Origin: Adineta steineri
Lineage: Eukaryota; Rotifera; Eurotatoria; Adinetida; Adinetidae
Length of the DNA stretch: 64,000 nucleotides
Assembly: GCA_905250115.1 (NCBI GenBank)
Contig: CAJNOI010000172.1
Span: 99,129-163,128 of the forward strand
Reading direction: 5' to 3'
Under the pieces are notes generated by a model, which saw nothing but the letters and a program-made list of their open reading frames with translations, made no database searches and was not told the DNA's origin. Of the stretch, positions 21,483 through 31,771 are shown one piece after another. The translations under genes were made by a program, and so were the position numbers. Positions within the stretch are counted from its first letter, which is position 1, and each line of letters starts with the position of its first letter.

Positions 21483-24400
21483 TTACTGCCAAGCTCTAAT
21501 AGCTCTCATAAGTCGTTGTCGCCAAGTAGTAATTGTTTTTATGAATTCTTTCCTATAGAAAGTCGATGGTAAAACAAATATGACGAAGATAAACGATGAT
21601 GGAATGAATGAAACAAAATAACCGAAAAGATACAACCAAGGATTTTGAGATGATTTAATACATGTTGATAATAATGAAATGAGAAAACGAGGAAATAATA
21701 GGATAGCTAAGATAATAGGACTGATAACAAGTTGTTTGTGCTGGTTGATTTGATTGAGTAATTGTTGTTGAGAACTAAATTGAGATTGAACAGTCGTTTT
21801 TAGACGAGTTATATATACAATAATAAAAATAGCTGAAATTAAATTCGCTAAAAACGGAGCAATAAAATGAAAATATTGAACAATATTCGTATATAGTTCA
21901 ATTGATTTAGAATAACGAACTACACACCAAACACGTCGTTCTTCATAATCATCAAACAGATCACGATTAATAAATTCATAAATCATTGAACTTAAAATAA
22001 GAAATGGTAAAAGACAAATAATCCATCGTGCAATACATCGACTTCTTTTCTTATTAAAATTAGTTCCTTGAAAAACTGCCATTGCTCTATCAATACCTAC
22101 ACAAGTATTAAGCCAATTACTCATATGTAGGAAAAAACGAAGCATTGGTTCAAATAATAAACATCCAATTTGAAGAATTTTTCGATTAATCGATGAATTC
22201 ATATATGTATATGTTACAAACCAAAATCTAATAATTAACATACTAACAACAAGTGTAGAAATAATTGATGATAATCGAAGATAAATTCCCGAAGCAACTT
22301 TTCGACAATTACGATTATGAAAAACTAAATAACCAAAGAAACTATTCAATAAACCAATTAGAAATAAAATCATAACAGTAACTGCACTCAACTTAATAAC
22401 CAGTGGTTGATCATTTAATGTATTATTAGGTCGAATTTCATAACGTAAAAAATCATCTAATGTCAGTCCAATACCTTTGGCATAAAATTGACATCGATTA
22501 CCAAAGAAACAATCAGCACATACACATAGAATATTAAGAAAACATATACGTTGGTCTTGTAAACATGTTCCACCATTCTCGCAATAAACATCATCTTCAC
22601 AGGCAAAAGTCTGTTGATGTTCTAACGGAAAACAGTTACTATGACGATCTTCCGTACACAGACACATATAGAATTCATCGACAAAACATTGTAAATTAAC
22701 ATGAGCTTGGCATGGAATATGATAGCTTTTCAATCGTTGAATTCGTGGCAATAAGAGTAATTTAGTAGGCAAAAGTTCATGAATTCCAACACATCGTTGG
22801 GTGGGACTGATGGAGGTTACTATGTTGGATGATACAATTTTTCGAAGTACAGCCAAATAATAACGATTATCAATCTTGACAATAACCATTCGGAACTGAG
22901 CTTGAGAGTACAAGGTGATATCACTTTGAAACATAGTCATTTTTCGGAGTATAACAAATCTTGGTGGTAATCGTTCGAAACTAATCTCAGTGTAAATATA
23001 GATGAGTAAATACAATGGAGTTTCGATATTTTTAAGGGAAACATCTATTCTATATTTCACATTTTCGCATCTTAATCCATGAAATTGTTCCGAACAAAAG
23101 CACCTATAGCTTGCATCAACCATTCTCTCATCGATCATTATACAACGACCATTATTTTTGCAGAATCCTATTGGACATACTAGTTGAAGACGACAAGAAG
23201 AACCAAATTTTCCGTAAGGACAGACACAAATTGATCGATTTCGAATCGAACCGATACAAATCGAATTTGATGCACACATACTACAATCGACTGGAATGTG
23301 ACATTGTGCACCGGACCAACCTGAATTACATTGACAGAAGAATCGTTCCTCATTATGATACTTCATACAAGTACCTTTATAGCATTGAAGGGTACAGTGT
23401 TTAGGATCGAACTTTCGAGAAATCGGAAGAGTTAAAAAAGCACTTATCCGATTAACTGGCAAAAATACGAATGGAATCGTTAAATGCCAACTTATTAGAT
23501 GTGACAATGAGTCTTTATAGAATGCATCAATACGAATACTGTAGTTTTTTGAATTATTCTTTCCACGCTTCGAATATAATAGATAGAAATTCACAAATTT
23601 ACCACAATGTTCTAATGGTACATAAGTGAATTGATGATACGAATGAATTTCTTGTCGATCGTTGTCATCTTCAAGCAGCATAACAACAATAGCATAAATA
23701 ATTGGCTGTTCAACAGTTGCCAATGTTAAGGTAAGACTGACACGTTGATTTTGATATTGACATCGATCACCATAATAATTCGGAGGACAAAAACATATAC
23801 TACTGTAATTATTGACTCTAAGTCGATAGTAAACGTATAAACCAAAATTACAGATTTTAGGGTGTGAAAAACTCTTGACTAATGGCGATTCTATCATTTT
23901 ATTATTAGTCGGATTCTCAGTTGGATTATTCGAAATCGTATATACTGGCGGATAGATTAATGCAGTTTCTAATGAAAAAGGTATATAACGTGTATTAATA
24001 ACCTGACATGAAATATATTGCATATCGATAAGATTGTCGAAATCAGAGTCATTACATAATTGTGGATGATTATCACAAAATAGTTCGTTATCATACATTG
24101 GACAATCTTCGTTTTCATTGCAAAGATCTTCCTGTTCTCTACATTTTGTGTCATTCCAACAACGAAATCTATATGTTTCCAAAGTAGTATTGTTCACCTG
24201 GCGATTTTGAAATTTATCAGATGATGCTACAAAACAACTGACGATTCCATTAGTGACTTGATCGGCTGGTAAACACATGAATGCATAATTTTGCAACGAT
24301 ATACAGAGAAGAAAATGCTCTGAACTAATTGCATTTTTACAATTTCCTTCATCTTCGTCATTAAGACAATTTCGAAAACCATCACATCGTGTGTAGATAT

Positions 24401-26045
24401 TATTGCATTGCCAATCTTCGCAGTCAGTTTCATCGGAATGATTTCGTCCATCAATCAACACCATGGGCGAATCCATGATTCGATCACATATTTTATAAAA
24501 TGGAATATCATCATAATTTATCTGTACTGGAAAAGAGCAGATACTTTTTGGGAATAAAGGTGATCGACACTGTTTCTCGTTTGGACATTGAAATCGAGAG
24601 GTTTGATTTAATGAACAACTTAATTCAAATGCTTGTTCATCATCTTTCAAGAAACAATCTGATATATTGTCAACAATTCGATGTTTAGAAATATATTTCG
24701 ACGAATTCTTACAATGATATAATGATGAATGATGAGAATCGCTGATATGATGATGTTGAGTAATACAACCATCAAAGTATGGTTTAATTGAATCGATAAT
24801 TGATTTCCAAGTAGTCAATGCAGAATTCATCGTAAAATTCATTTGATCACTAGTGCGACAAGTCAAGGTTCCATGACGAAACGTGGGTGTGAGAAAATCA
24901 CATAATTGTTCATCATAACAAATATAATCAGGTTTGAGAGATAATGCGACATTAATATTGTCAATCTCTTTTGAATTATATAAAAATCTTACATGACCAT
25001 AAAGTACCGGAATAATCGGAAATTGAAGAGGAAACTTGCAGCTTTTTAATTGTTCGATAATCTCAAAAGATTGAATGAATTCATCACATGATATATTCTC
25101 AATTTTGTCCATAATTTTCGTAAGACAAACTATACTTATCCAACAGTTGTAGGATAAGTTCCCTCTAACACTAATTGATTGAACTAATGAAAGATGCCGA
25201 TTATTTTTACATTGACCATAATCTTCTACACATTGTCCATCGCCACACGAAAATTTACCTTCATCAGGTCGACAAATAAATTCTTGACATTCAAAAAGAT
25301 TGAAATTGAAATAAAATCTTAGACACAAAGAGGTTTTAACTAAATAATCTGATCTATCAAGACATTGTGATTCAGGAAACTCCATTTCCAAAAACATTTT
25401 TGGAATACACAATCCATTATGGCATCGATATTCATTTTCATTGCATTCATTAATTTCTAAATTGAAACATTGAATTTCATCAACACCACCATTAAGACAA
25501 TCAATTCGACCATTGCATATCTCACGCCAATCAAGACACATTGATGATCCTCCACGATCACATTCCAAAAGAATGTAACACGTTCGGTGAAATATATCAT
25601 CGGTTAAAGCTATTTCAAAAGAATTTTGCACTAATCTATCTTTATTAAATTCGAATGAATATTGACATCGTGATCCAAACCATGGCTGTGTACAATTAAA
25701 GAATTTTTCATTTGATAGATTAGATTGAGTTGCTCGATCAAGATAATATTGATAGCGTTCAGCCAAATCAATTGATGATGACCACATGAGAATTTCATGT
25801 GATGTTATATTCAAACGGTATAATTCATCGAAACTTAAATAATTATCAGATATATTGAAAATTTCAGCCACTATCGAGTTCGTGTCATTTTTGGGACGAA
25901 TACAATATTTCACTATTTCAGAAAATTCTGATTCAGTTGAAAAATAATGCAAACAATCAAATCCAAATTGATCGGTGTCATAAAAAATTGATTGTAGGTC
26001 ATTAAATGTCCATAGAAAAAACATTATATATAAAAACGTTGACAT
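21483..26045 (-). CDS. LDLa/EGF-bearing seven-transmembrane receptor
   Basis: Single open frame of 1520 residues. A hydrophobic N-terminus (MSTFLYIMFFLWTF) can serve as signal peptide. The long ectodomain holds LDL-receptor class A modules (CLDWREICNGRIDCLNGG near 175, CNNIYTRCDGFRNCLNDEDE, CREQEDLCNENEDCP) and EGF modules (CFCPPNYYGDRCQ, CQCNSGWSGAQC, CFCSEQFHGLRC, CADCFFGNRC). Residues about 1210-1510 form a rhodopsin-like 7TM domain. It has GIDRAMAV after TM3 (the DRY position) and a short basic tail. The plan resembles LDLa-bearing rhodopsin-type receptors such as relaxin receptors, but the mixture with EGF modules is typical of large rotifer families. The ligand is unknown. Absence of introns in a 4.5 kb multidomain gene is notable. 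Confidence 0.88.
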   Translation of the reverse strand: MSTFLYIMFFLWTFNDLQSIFYDTDQFGFDCLHYFSTESEFSEIVKYCIRPKNDTNSIVAEIFNISDNYLSFDELYRLNITSHEILMWSSSIDLAERYQYYLDRATQSNLSNEKFFNCTQPWFGSRCQYSFEFNKDRLVQNSFEIALTDDIFHRTCYILLECDRGGSSMCLDWREICNGRIDCLNGGVDEIQCFNLEINECNENEYRCHNGLCIPKMFLEMEFPESQCLDRSDYLVKTSLCLRFYFNFNLFECQEFICRPDEGKFSCGDGQCVEDYGQCKNNRHLSLVQSISVRGNLSYNCWISIVCLTKIMDKIENISCDEFIQSFEIIEQLKSCKFPLQFPIIPVLYGHVRFLYNSKEIDNINVALSLKPDYICYDEQLCDFLTPTFRHGTLTCRTSDQMNFTMNSALTTWKSIIDSIKPYFDGCITQHHHISDSHHSSLYHCKNSSKYISKHRIVDNISDCFLKDDEQAFELSCSLNQTSRFQCPNEKQCRSPLFPKSICSFPVQINYDDIPFYKICDRIMDSPMVLIDGRNHSDETDCEDWQCNNIYTRCDGFRNCLNDEDEGNCKNAISSEHFLLCISLQNYAFMCLPADQVTNGIVSCFVASSDKFQNRQVNNTTLETYRFRCWNDTKCREQEDLCNENEDCPMYDNELFCDNHPQLCNDSDFDNLIDMQYISCQVINTRYIPFSLETALIYPPVYTISNNPTENPTNNKMIESPLVKSFSHPKICNFGLYVYYRLRVNNYSSICFCPPNYYGDRCQYQNQRVSLTLTLATVEQPIIYAIVVMLLEDDNDRQEIHSYHQFTYVPLEHCGKFVNFYLLYSKRGKNNSKNYSIRIDAFYKDSLSHLISWHLTIPFVFLPVNRISAFLTLPISRKFDPKHCTLQCYKGTCMKYHNEERFFCQCNSGWSGAQCHIPVDCSMCASNSICIGSIRNRSICVCPYGKFGSSCRLQLVCPIGFCKNNGRCIMIDERMVDASYRCFCSEQFHGLRCENVKYRIDVSLKNIETPLYLLIYIYTEISFERLPPRFVILRKMTMFQSDITLYSQAQFRMVIVKIDNRYYLAVLRKIVSSNIVTSISPTQRCVGIHELLPTKLLLLPRIQRLKSYHIPCQAHVNLQCFVDEFYMCLCTEDRHSNCFPLEHQQTFACEDDVYCENGGTCLQDQRICFLNILCVCADCFFGNRCQFYAKGIGLTLDDFLRYEIRPNNTLNDQPLVIKLSAVTVMILFLIGLLNSFFGYLVFHNRNCRKVASGIYLRLSSIISTLVVSMLIIRFWFVTYTYMNSSINRKILQIGCLLFEPMLRFFLHMSNWLNTCVGIDRAMAVFQGTNFNKKRSRCIARWIICLLPFLILSSMIYEFINRDLFDDYEERRVWCVVRYSKSIELYTNIVQYFHFIAPFLANLISAIFIIVYITRLKTTVQSQFSSQQQLLNQINQHKQLVISPIILAILLFPRFLISLLSTCIKSSQNPWLYLFGYFVSFIPSSFIFVIFVLPSTFYRKEFIKTITTWRQRLMRAIRAWQ

Positions 26046-26486
26046 TATTCAAATCTGGGCTTATATGATAATGATAGTAATAAAATAGTTAAATGAGAGA
26101 TTTAACATAAAGCTCTCCTAACAAATATTGACAATTGTCTGGCTGTATTGATTGATAGCGTTTAGTATTAAATGTATGATTTTTTCTGTTTTTTTTCTCG
26201 ACGTGACGTGCTTTGTCGCAATTATAAAAAAAGTCATTTGATACTCATTTTTATTCTATTATGTCGGAATTATATATTAGTATTACTAAAATAAATAATA
26301 AAATCACATATTTGAATAAATTTAGCTCAACTACGTGTAGCTACTTGATTGGCTTCCTGCTGCTATAACATTCTATTTTATTCAATGTTAAAAAGACTTG
26401 ACGTTGGATTTTGAAAAAAATGATCAGAATTTTTATATGAATTATTCTTTATATCTATGTTAAATGATATTCTCGCTTTGTTCGTT
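26046..26486. other. Upstream region of receptor gene
   Basis: AT-rich, no gene. No certain TATA box is seen near 26080-26110. Confidence 0.4.
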
Positions 26487-26890
26487 TTATCTATCTATAT
26501 ATAAAAAATAATGTCTGTTTGTTTGTCTGTTCGCTATGCATTTAGTTCCTATAATAACTATGATCAACAAACTTTTCACGATGCTTCCCCAGGTCCCAAG
26601 GAAGGTCGACGGAGGGTGACGAGGAAGGGTGTGTAGATGAAATTTCACCCAAGTAGCCCTGTAATAGCTACGATCATCAAACTTTCCACGACGCTTCGTT
26701 AAGCCCCAGAAAAAATCTATAGGGATGGGGTGGAGGAGGGTGTGTGGGTGAGATTTCACCCAGGGGTCCTCGTATTAGCTAGCGTCACCAAACTTTCCAT
26801 GGTATTCCCCTAGGTTTGGAGAAAGGTCGAGAGGGATTGGTACGACTGAGGAGATCGAGATGGGGAGGGGAAGGGGGAGAGGAGAGAGAG
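26487..26890. repeat. Three tandem units of about 110 bp
   Basis: Starts with TATCTATATATAAAAAATAA followed by TGTCTGTTTGTTTG. Three diverged units then begin near 26553, 26663 and 26773. Each carries AATAGCTA-like, ATCAAACTTTCCACGA-like and GAAATTTCACCC-like words in the same order. The open frame on the minus strand is proline/threonine/histidine-rich because of the repeat and is not a credible gene. The TATA-plus-CTGTCTG head is a layout I associate with non-autonomous mobile elements, so this is probably a transposon-derived satellite. Confidence 0.6.
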
Positions 26891-27305
26891 CGATTGGGTG
26901 AAGTATCACTCAGTTTATGAAAATCGAAAATTTTCTAATGTATTTCAAGGAAAAGAATGTGTATATGAGCGTTCTTCCTAGCTCTTAAATGCGAATGAAG
27001 GGAGGGGTGAGGGAGGGACTGAGTGACAGCAAGGGAGCGACCGAAGCTGAGACTGAGTGAGGTTGAGAAAGTGGGTGAGGGAGCGCGTGAATGTTAAGAA
27101 GGGACTGGAAGGGGTTGAGAAAGTAGGTGAGGGGATGCATGAGGGTGAGTAAGTGGGCGAGTGGGTGGATAGGTGGATGAGAGTGAGAGTGTGAATAGGT
27201 GAGTAGAGGTGTGAATGTGGTGGTGGTATGAGTGATTGCGCGTGTTGATGGAAAACAGTCACACCCATACTTCAAATCCTCACTCACACCCACACCCGCT
27301 TTCTC
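26890..27305. repeat. Purine-rich GGGTGAG low-complexity tract
   Basis: About 300 bases of nearly pure G/A/T on the plus strand, with recurring GTGAGGG and GAGTGGGTG words, ending in a C-rich arm (CACACCCACACCCGC at about 27286-27300). The apparent minus-strand proteins (HSLTHPLT repeats) reflect composition only. It could form G-rich secondary structure. It lies on the 3' side of the small secreted gene at 27534. Confidence 0.6.
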
Positions 27306-27533
27306 ATCTACCAAATATGTACCGTCAAATTTTTCTGACTAACAGCGGGTAGTCTTGCTGCTATAATATAATAATTAAAAACATGTGTAAATCGTATAGG
27401 CATGGTCAAATAGCTTTTTTTATTTGAAAAAAAAAAGAATACCATGCACAAAATATCCACATTAACAAATAGAATAAAAGAATTCTTAAAAAGAACTCCA
27501 CAACACATGTTAATGATGGCAAAATTGTAGATA

Positions 27534-27887
27534 TTATTTTTTGCACTTTGGAACTTCAGCCCAACAGTGTTCATCGCGTACGTAGCCATACTTTCCTTTA
27601 GATGTTTCAATATGATACCATTTTTTTGTTTTATGTGGAAGTTTTTCGATTTCAAAGCAGTCGCATGGATAGTATTGATCAGCACGGACATACATATATG
27701 GTTCGCAATCCATTGATGCACACGTATGTGCAGCAGTCATTTGACCACACATAGCTTCACCACCCTAATCATTTGAAAAGTAAAATATTTCAGATGTTAA
27801 CATATTCGATCAAGACAAAAACTTTACCTCGCATAGTGTCGAACCAAGAATTAAAAGCATCAAAGACACGATAATAAATCGATCCAT
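27534..27887 (-). CDS. Small secreted Cys-rich protein with SH3b-like pattern, two exons
   Basis: Predicted exons 27828-27887 and 27534-27764, giving 96 residues. The 63-bp intron is GT..AG and phase 0. Exon 1 encodes only the signal peptide (MDRFIIVSLMLLILGSTLCE). The mature protein has seven further cysteines and a stretch (PCDCFEIEKLP then KWYHIETSKGKYGYVRDEHC) that resembles bacterial-type SH3 (SH3b) domains, where a G-x-x-GYV turn closes the barrel. That domain call is tentative. Two TATA-like boxes lie at 27947-27955 and 27967-27976 upstream. Probably secreted. Role unknown. Confidence 0.7.
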
Positions 27888-29348
27888 TTATAATTTGACT
27901 TGTCTGTATTGTAATAATATAGTTTTATTCGTTTCGAAATAAGTAGTTTTATAAATGCGGGGCATCCTTTTATATAACAATGAAAACGTTACCTTGGTAA
28001 TTTAGGCGGAAGTATTATAGTATGTTGGAAACTATACTTCATAGATACTTTTTCCCCGGATGTAAATGACACATATCTAATGACAAAAAAAGTATCATGT
28101 GATTCGAAAAGGGAAGAAAGAAGCGTTTAGTTTGCGTAGTATATTCATCATTCTTCAATTTGGATAAAAATCTCTCTTATCATTTTTCCAGTTAAAAAGA
28201 TTATTTTATATTGGTCATTGATTGGTAAATATTCATAAATCCATCATACATTGTTATTTAAAAGCAAAGTCCAATCATTCTTTGAATCGATTGGTCTATA
28301 TGTGAAACTAATTCTTCTTCCGATTTACTCATCCTATGTACTTCCGAGGAACATCTAGAAAAGATATTTTTATTTCTACGTTATGATTCACGCATTTTCT
28401 TTTTTCTTTACTTTTCCGTTTTTCATATTATCTTGCACTGTTAGGATCATATAATCGCAGTTTTCAAGCAAAATAAAGAAAGAAGACACTTTTATGTTTA
28501 GCAATGGATATGACAGTTGACTAAGGAATATAATTAGGTTTGGAATGATAATATAATAACAAAATGAAAATAATATTTTGTTAGTTTTAACTTAAGTGAA
28601 TAGATTGTTTTTTTTATTAGATTTTTCTTATCTATATTTGTGTTGTTATATATAAAAAAGAAAAAAAATGAATCTTTTATAGATAAGTTTAAATTATTTT
28701 GAACTGTATGTCATTGATTTGACATTGAAAACATAATATAACTTTTTTTTTCTTTGACAGCAATTTTTTGACATATGAAATATTTTCATTAATTTATTAG
28801 TTTTGTGCTTATTTTCTTTATGAATTTTTTCGTCAAGAGATATAATATCGAATGAATTCGACGAAGAATAATATAAGTTGAAGATATAGTATTTTATTAA
28901 AAGTTTCAAATTGAAACTTTCAATATCGATGTATGATTTTTATTTGACAATTTTAAGTATAAATAATGAAATAAAAACAAAATTTTTATTAAAATCTTTA
29001 TCGGTATTTAGATTTATGATTTCAAAGATTGAGATTCAAAGAAATACTTATTTTGATATATATGACGTAGCTAAATGCATAAAATTGATATTATTGTCAA
29101 AAAAGAAAAAGCAATTATTGATATAGTTTCTTAATCTTTTTCGAGATTGATTTTTTTTCTTACTATTTTTTTCAAGAGGGTGATTATTTCGTTTTTAGTT
29201 CGAGACGAGTTTTTTGTATTTTTTTGTAATAATTGATGATGGCGATTCAGCATTCGTTTTAGGTAAAATATAGAAAAAAAAGTGCTCATCTTGATTGAGA
29301 GAATCAGTAAGTAAGCAAAAACTGTAAAATTGATACGCAGTTCAGATA
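27888..29348. other. Intergenic, no gene seen
   Basis: Very AT-rich. The two back-to-back open frames at 28694-28909 (minus) and 28911-29126 (plus) meet at a short palindrome (AAGTTTCAAATTGAAACTTT at 28900-28919) and show no domain. I do not support them as genes. Confidence 0.4.
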
Positions 29349-29453
29349 TAGGGCGTGGTGAAGAGTATCACCACAAATTATTAAACTAAAAACGCATCTT
29401 CACACTACACCATCATGCACACCCAGTTTCACCCACACCCACACCCTCAAGAT
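29349..29453. repeat. Telomere-like foldback, long form
   Basis: The left arm is weak (AGGGCGTGGTGAAGAGT). The right side is long and C-rich (CACACCCAGTTTCACCCACA, then CCCACACCCTCAAGATG). It looks like two overlapping units, and the right arm contains three successive CCCACA words. Confidence 0.55.
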
Positions 29454-29700
29454 GACATCGAACAATAAAAGGTTCTAGAAGGTGCGTGTGGCTGTATCTG
29501 GATGTCTCATTTATACACTAGTGATTTTTCTTCATCAGAGTATTACTGGTGTTTGTATAATGATATATTGTGTGTTGGTCATTGAATTCATTCGAAATAG
29601 TCGAACCTCTGCATTTACTAATCGTTACAATCGTTTGAAAAACGAAATCGATCGTCTGTTGATTTTATAATTGATTATAATAGCGCTATCAGAAATATAA

Positions 29701-29955
29701 TTTGGTGCTAATTCTCTTTATGTCCATATAACCAAAGGAGTAGAAAAAGATATTCTATGGAAAGCTGTTAAACATTTAGTTGCAAAAGATTACTCGACGT
29801 TGTATATTTATATGTGTATGTCAAGTGAAATGAGAAAATATCGAATGCTATCAATTATCAAACATTTATATCAAAATCGTATTCGAAAAATAAATAGTTT
29901 TATTATCAAAGCTGTTACTAATCTACTGGCCGAATCGAGAACTGTTTATAAGTAA
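29701..29955 (+). pseudogene. Unassigned coding remnant or terminal exon
   Basis: An 84-codon open stretch has normal-looking composition (KGVEKDILWKAVKHLVAKDY, later IIKHLYQNRIRKINSFIIKA) but no start codon near its head. A frame just upstream ends FTNRYNRLKNEIDRLLIL and stops at 29670. AATAAA signals follow at 30064-30090. It could be a decayed gene or the last exon of a gene that I cannot assemble. Family not recognised. Confidence 0.25.
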
Positions 29956-30447
29956 CCCAAAAATGTAACAGTTTAAATTTACTATCGTATTACATGTACT
30001 TAATTTAATATTGTATTTTTATTGTGCTGTATACCTTTCGCTTTGTGCATTATCTTTGATTGTAAATAAACTGCCTGAATAGGCCAATAAATACATATTT
30101 TTACTAGCAAAATTTGCGTTGAAAAAAAATATTACGTATTACTCTTCCATTTGATAAAGGCAAAAAAGTACTGACACAATCAAACATATAAAAGTAAAAT
30201 ATGCAATTATAGTGTAAATGTCAAAATTCAAACGATTGATTCACCAAAAACAAATGAGAAAAACAACGTTCGACATTTCGTGAAAAGGTGAATAACTTAT
30301 TACAGTTCTATATGAACTATGACAGCATATTCTGCGCAATTGACCTATACTGATTAGATTTGTATTTATATTGCAACAAAAAATAGCATTTTCATACTGT
30401 AACTTTACTTTTATTTTCAAGCTGTATAGATCTCAATCGGTAAAATA

Positions 30448-31081
30448 ATGCGATATATATTATTGATATTGGTTATTACAGTACTAATTGTTGCTGATTT
30501 TGCTGAAGAAATGGATGAACAAGCAACAGAAGGTATGTTACATAGTGTTGAATATAATGGTGCGATCAGTAGTGTCAGACATTTGTGAATAACGTTTTTT
30601 TAATCTTCTTAGGACTATTGGATTCTGCTATTAATAATCAGTTTGAATCAACTTATGTTAAACCTATGGATGGAACAGACGAACGCTCTTCGTTTATACA
30701 GTAAGTAATGCTCGTAGAACTTAACTTTTGCTATTTCATGTAAGATTATTTTCTGTTCGTGTATATGCATGAAAGTATGTTAAGAGTAGTCAGATTTTAA
30801 CCTATAGATTCAACTGATACTACTAAAGTAAGTATTTTTCTACAAATGCATAGAATAGTCCTTATCTTTCATCTTATTTTTCATTTACTATGGCAGATTA
30901 CTTTATATTTTATAGATGCCGAGTGAAAAGAGCGCGTGGTTGTGGGTGTGGTAGAGGTGGTAGTGGTGGTGGCAAACAACATACAAAAAATGCACGTCCA
31001 TCACCTCAACAAAAACATGAAAAAGGACAAACAAGAAAGGGAGGAGAAAAAGGTGACCCAAGACGTCCATATAGAAAATAA
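30448..31081 (+). CDS. Small secreted protein with basic Gly-rich tail, three exons
   Basis: Predicted join 30448-30532, 30613-30700, 30916-31081, 112 residues. Introns of 80 and 215 bp are GT..AG (GTATGT..TTCTTAG, GTAAGT..TTTATAG) and keep one frame. Residues 1-17 are a signal peptide (MRYILLILVITVLIVAD). The middle is acidic and polar. The C-terminal third is basic with GCGCGRGGSGGG and many K/R/Q residues. The second intron contains a possible extra small exon (30809-30830) bounded by AG and GTAAGT, but including it brings an in-frame stop, so I left it out. No family recognised. Likely secreted or peptide-precursor-like. Confidence 0.5.
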
Positions 31082-31771
31082 TCGGGAAAGAATAACTTGT
31101 ATTCTATTGAAAAATAAGAAAATCATTTTTTATATTGATCAATAAAAAATAAGAATTGGTAGAAATAATACGAGTTCTACAATTCAAAATATGATAAATA
31201 ACTTTGAGAGTGATAAACGTAGATGCGGATGGGTGTAATATACGCAACGACTTATTTACAATTTATCTTCATACACATGATAACAAATGAATTTTAATAG
31301 CTCATTTCTTTATTTATATTGAAGAATTTACTAGATAACATAAACAAGCAAGAATCCCTTAATGAAGAAATAAGCTTATGAAACATGTCTTATTTTAAAT
31401 TTATTATTCTCATTAGATTCAACAGCTGTTAATCAATCTTAATTACTTGATAAGAAGAAATTTGAACGTATTTTTATTTATTTGATAAATCTTTCAATTG
31501 TGAGAATGTTGATTTCATAGAAGCATTGCTACGAAAATCGAAGAAAAATATCAAGATGTATTGAAAAAGGAGAAGATGTTGTAGCTCGAATCAATGATGT
31601 ATACTACCGAGTAAAACAGAATACACCTATGAAAAGCATGACTCATATTTTTCACGTAGTATACCCACTTCATTAGGGAGTCAATCATTTTTTCTAAGAT
31701 AAATGACGAAATATTTATTGTGGAAAAAAACAACTTTTTACATATATATATTCAATTTTACATTACATATA
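31082..31771. other. Intergenic, no gene seen
   Basis: 3' flank of the small secreted gene and 5' flank of the TPR gene. A single weak arm (GGATGGGTGTAATATACGC) at about 31217 hints at an eroded foldback. Confidence 0.4.

Noticed and set aside
26487-27314. Minus-strand Pro/Thr/Ser/His-rich proteins
   Set aside because: Produced by the tandem and purine-rich repeats. Three frames are open at once, as expected for low complexity.
28694-29126. Back-to-back small genes around a palindrome
   Set aside because: Both are Lys/Ile/Tyr-rich, as random frames in AT-rich DNA are, with no signal or domain.
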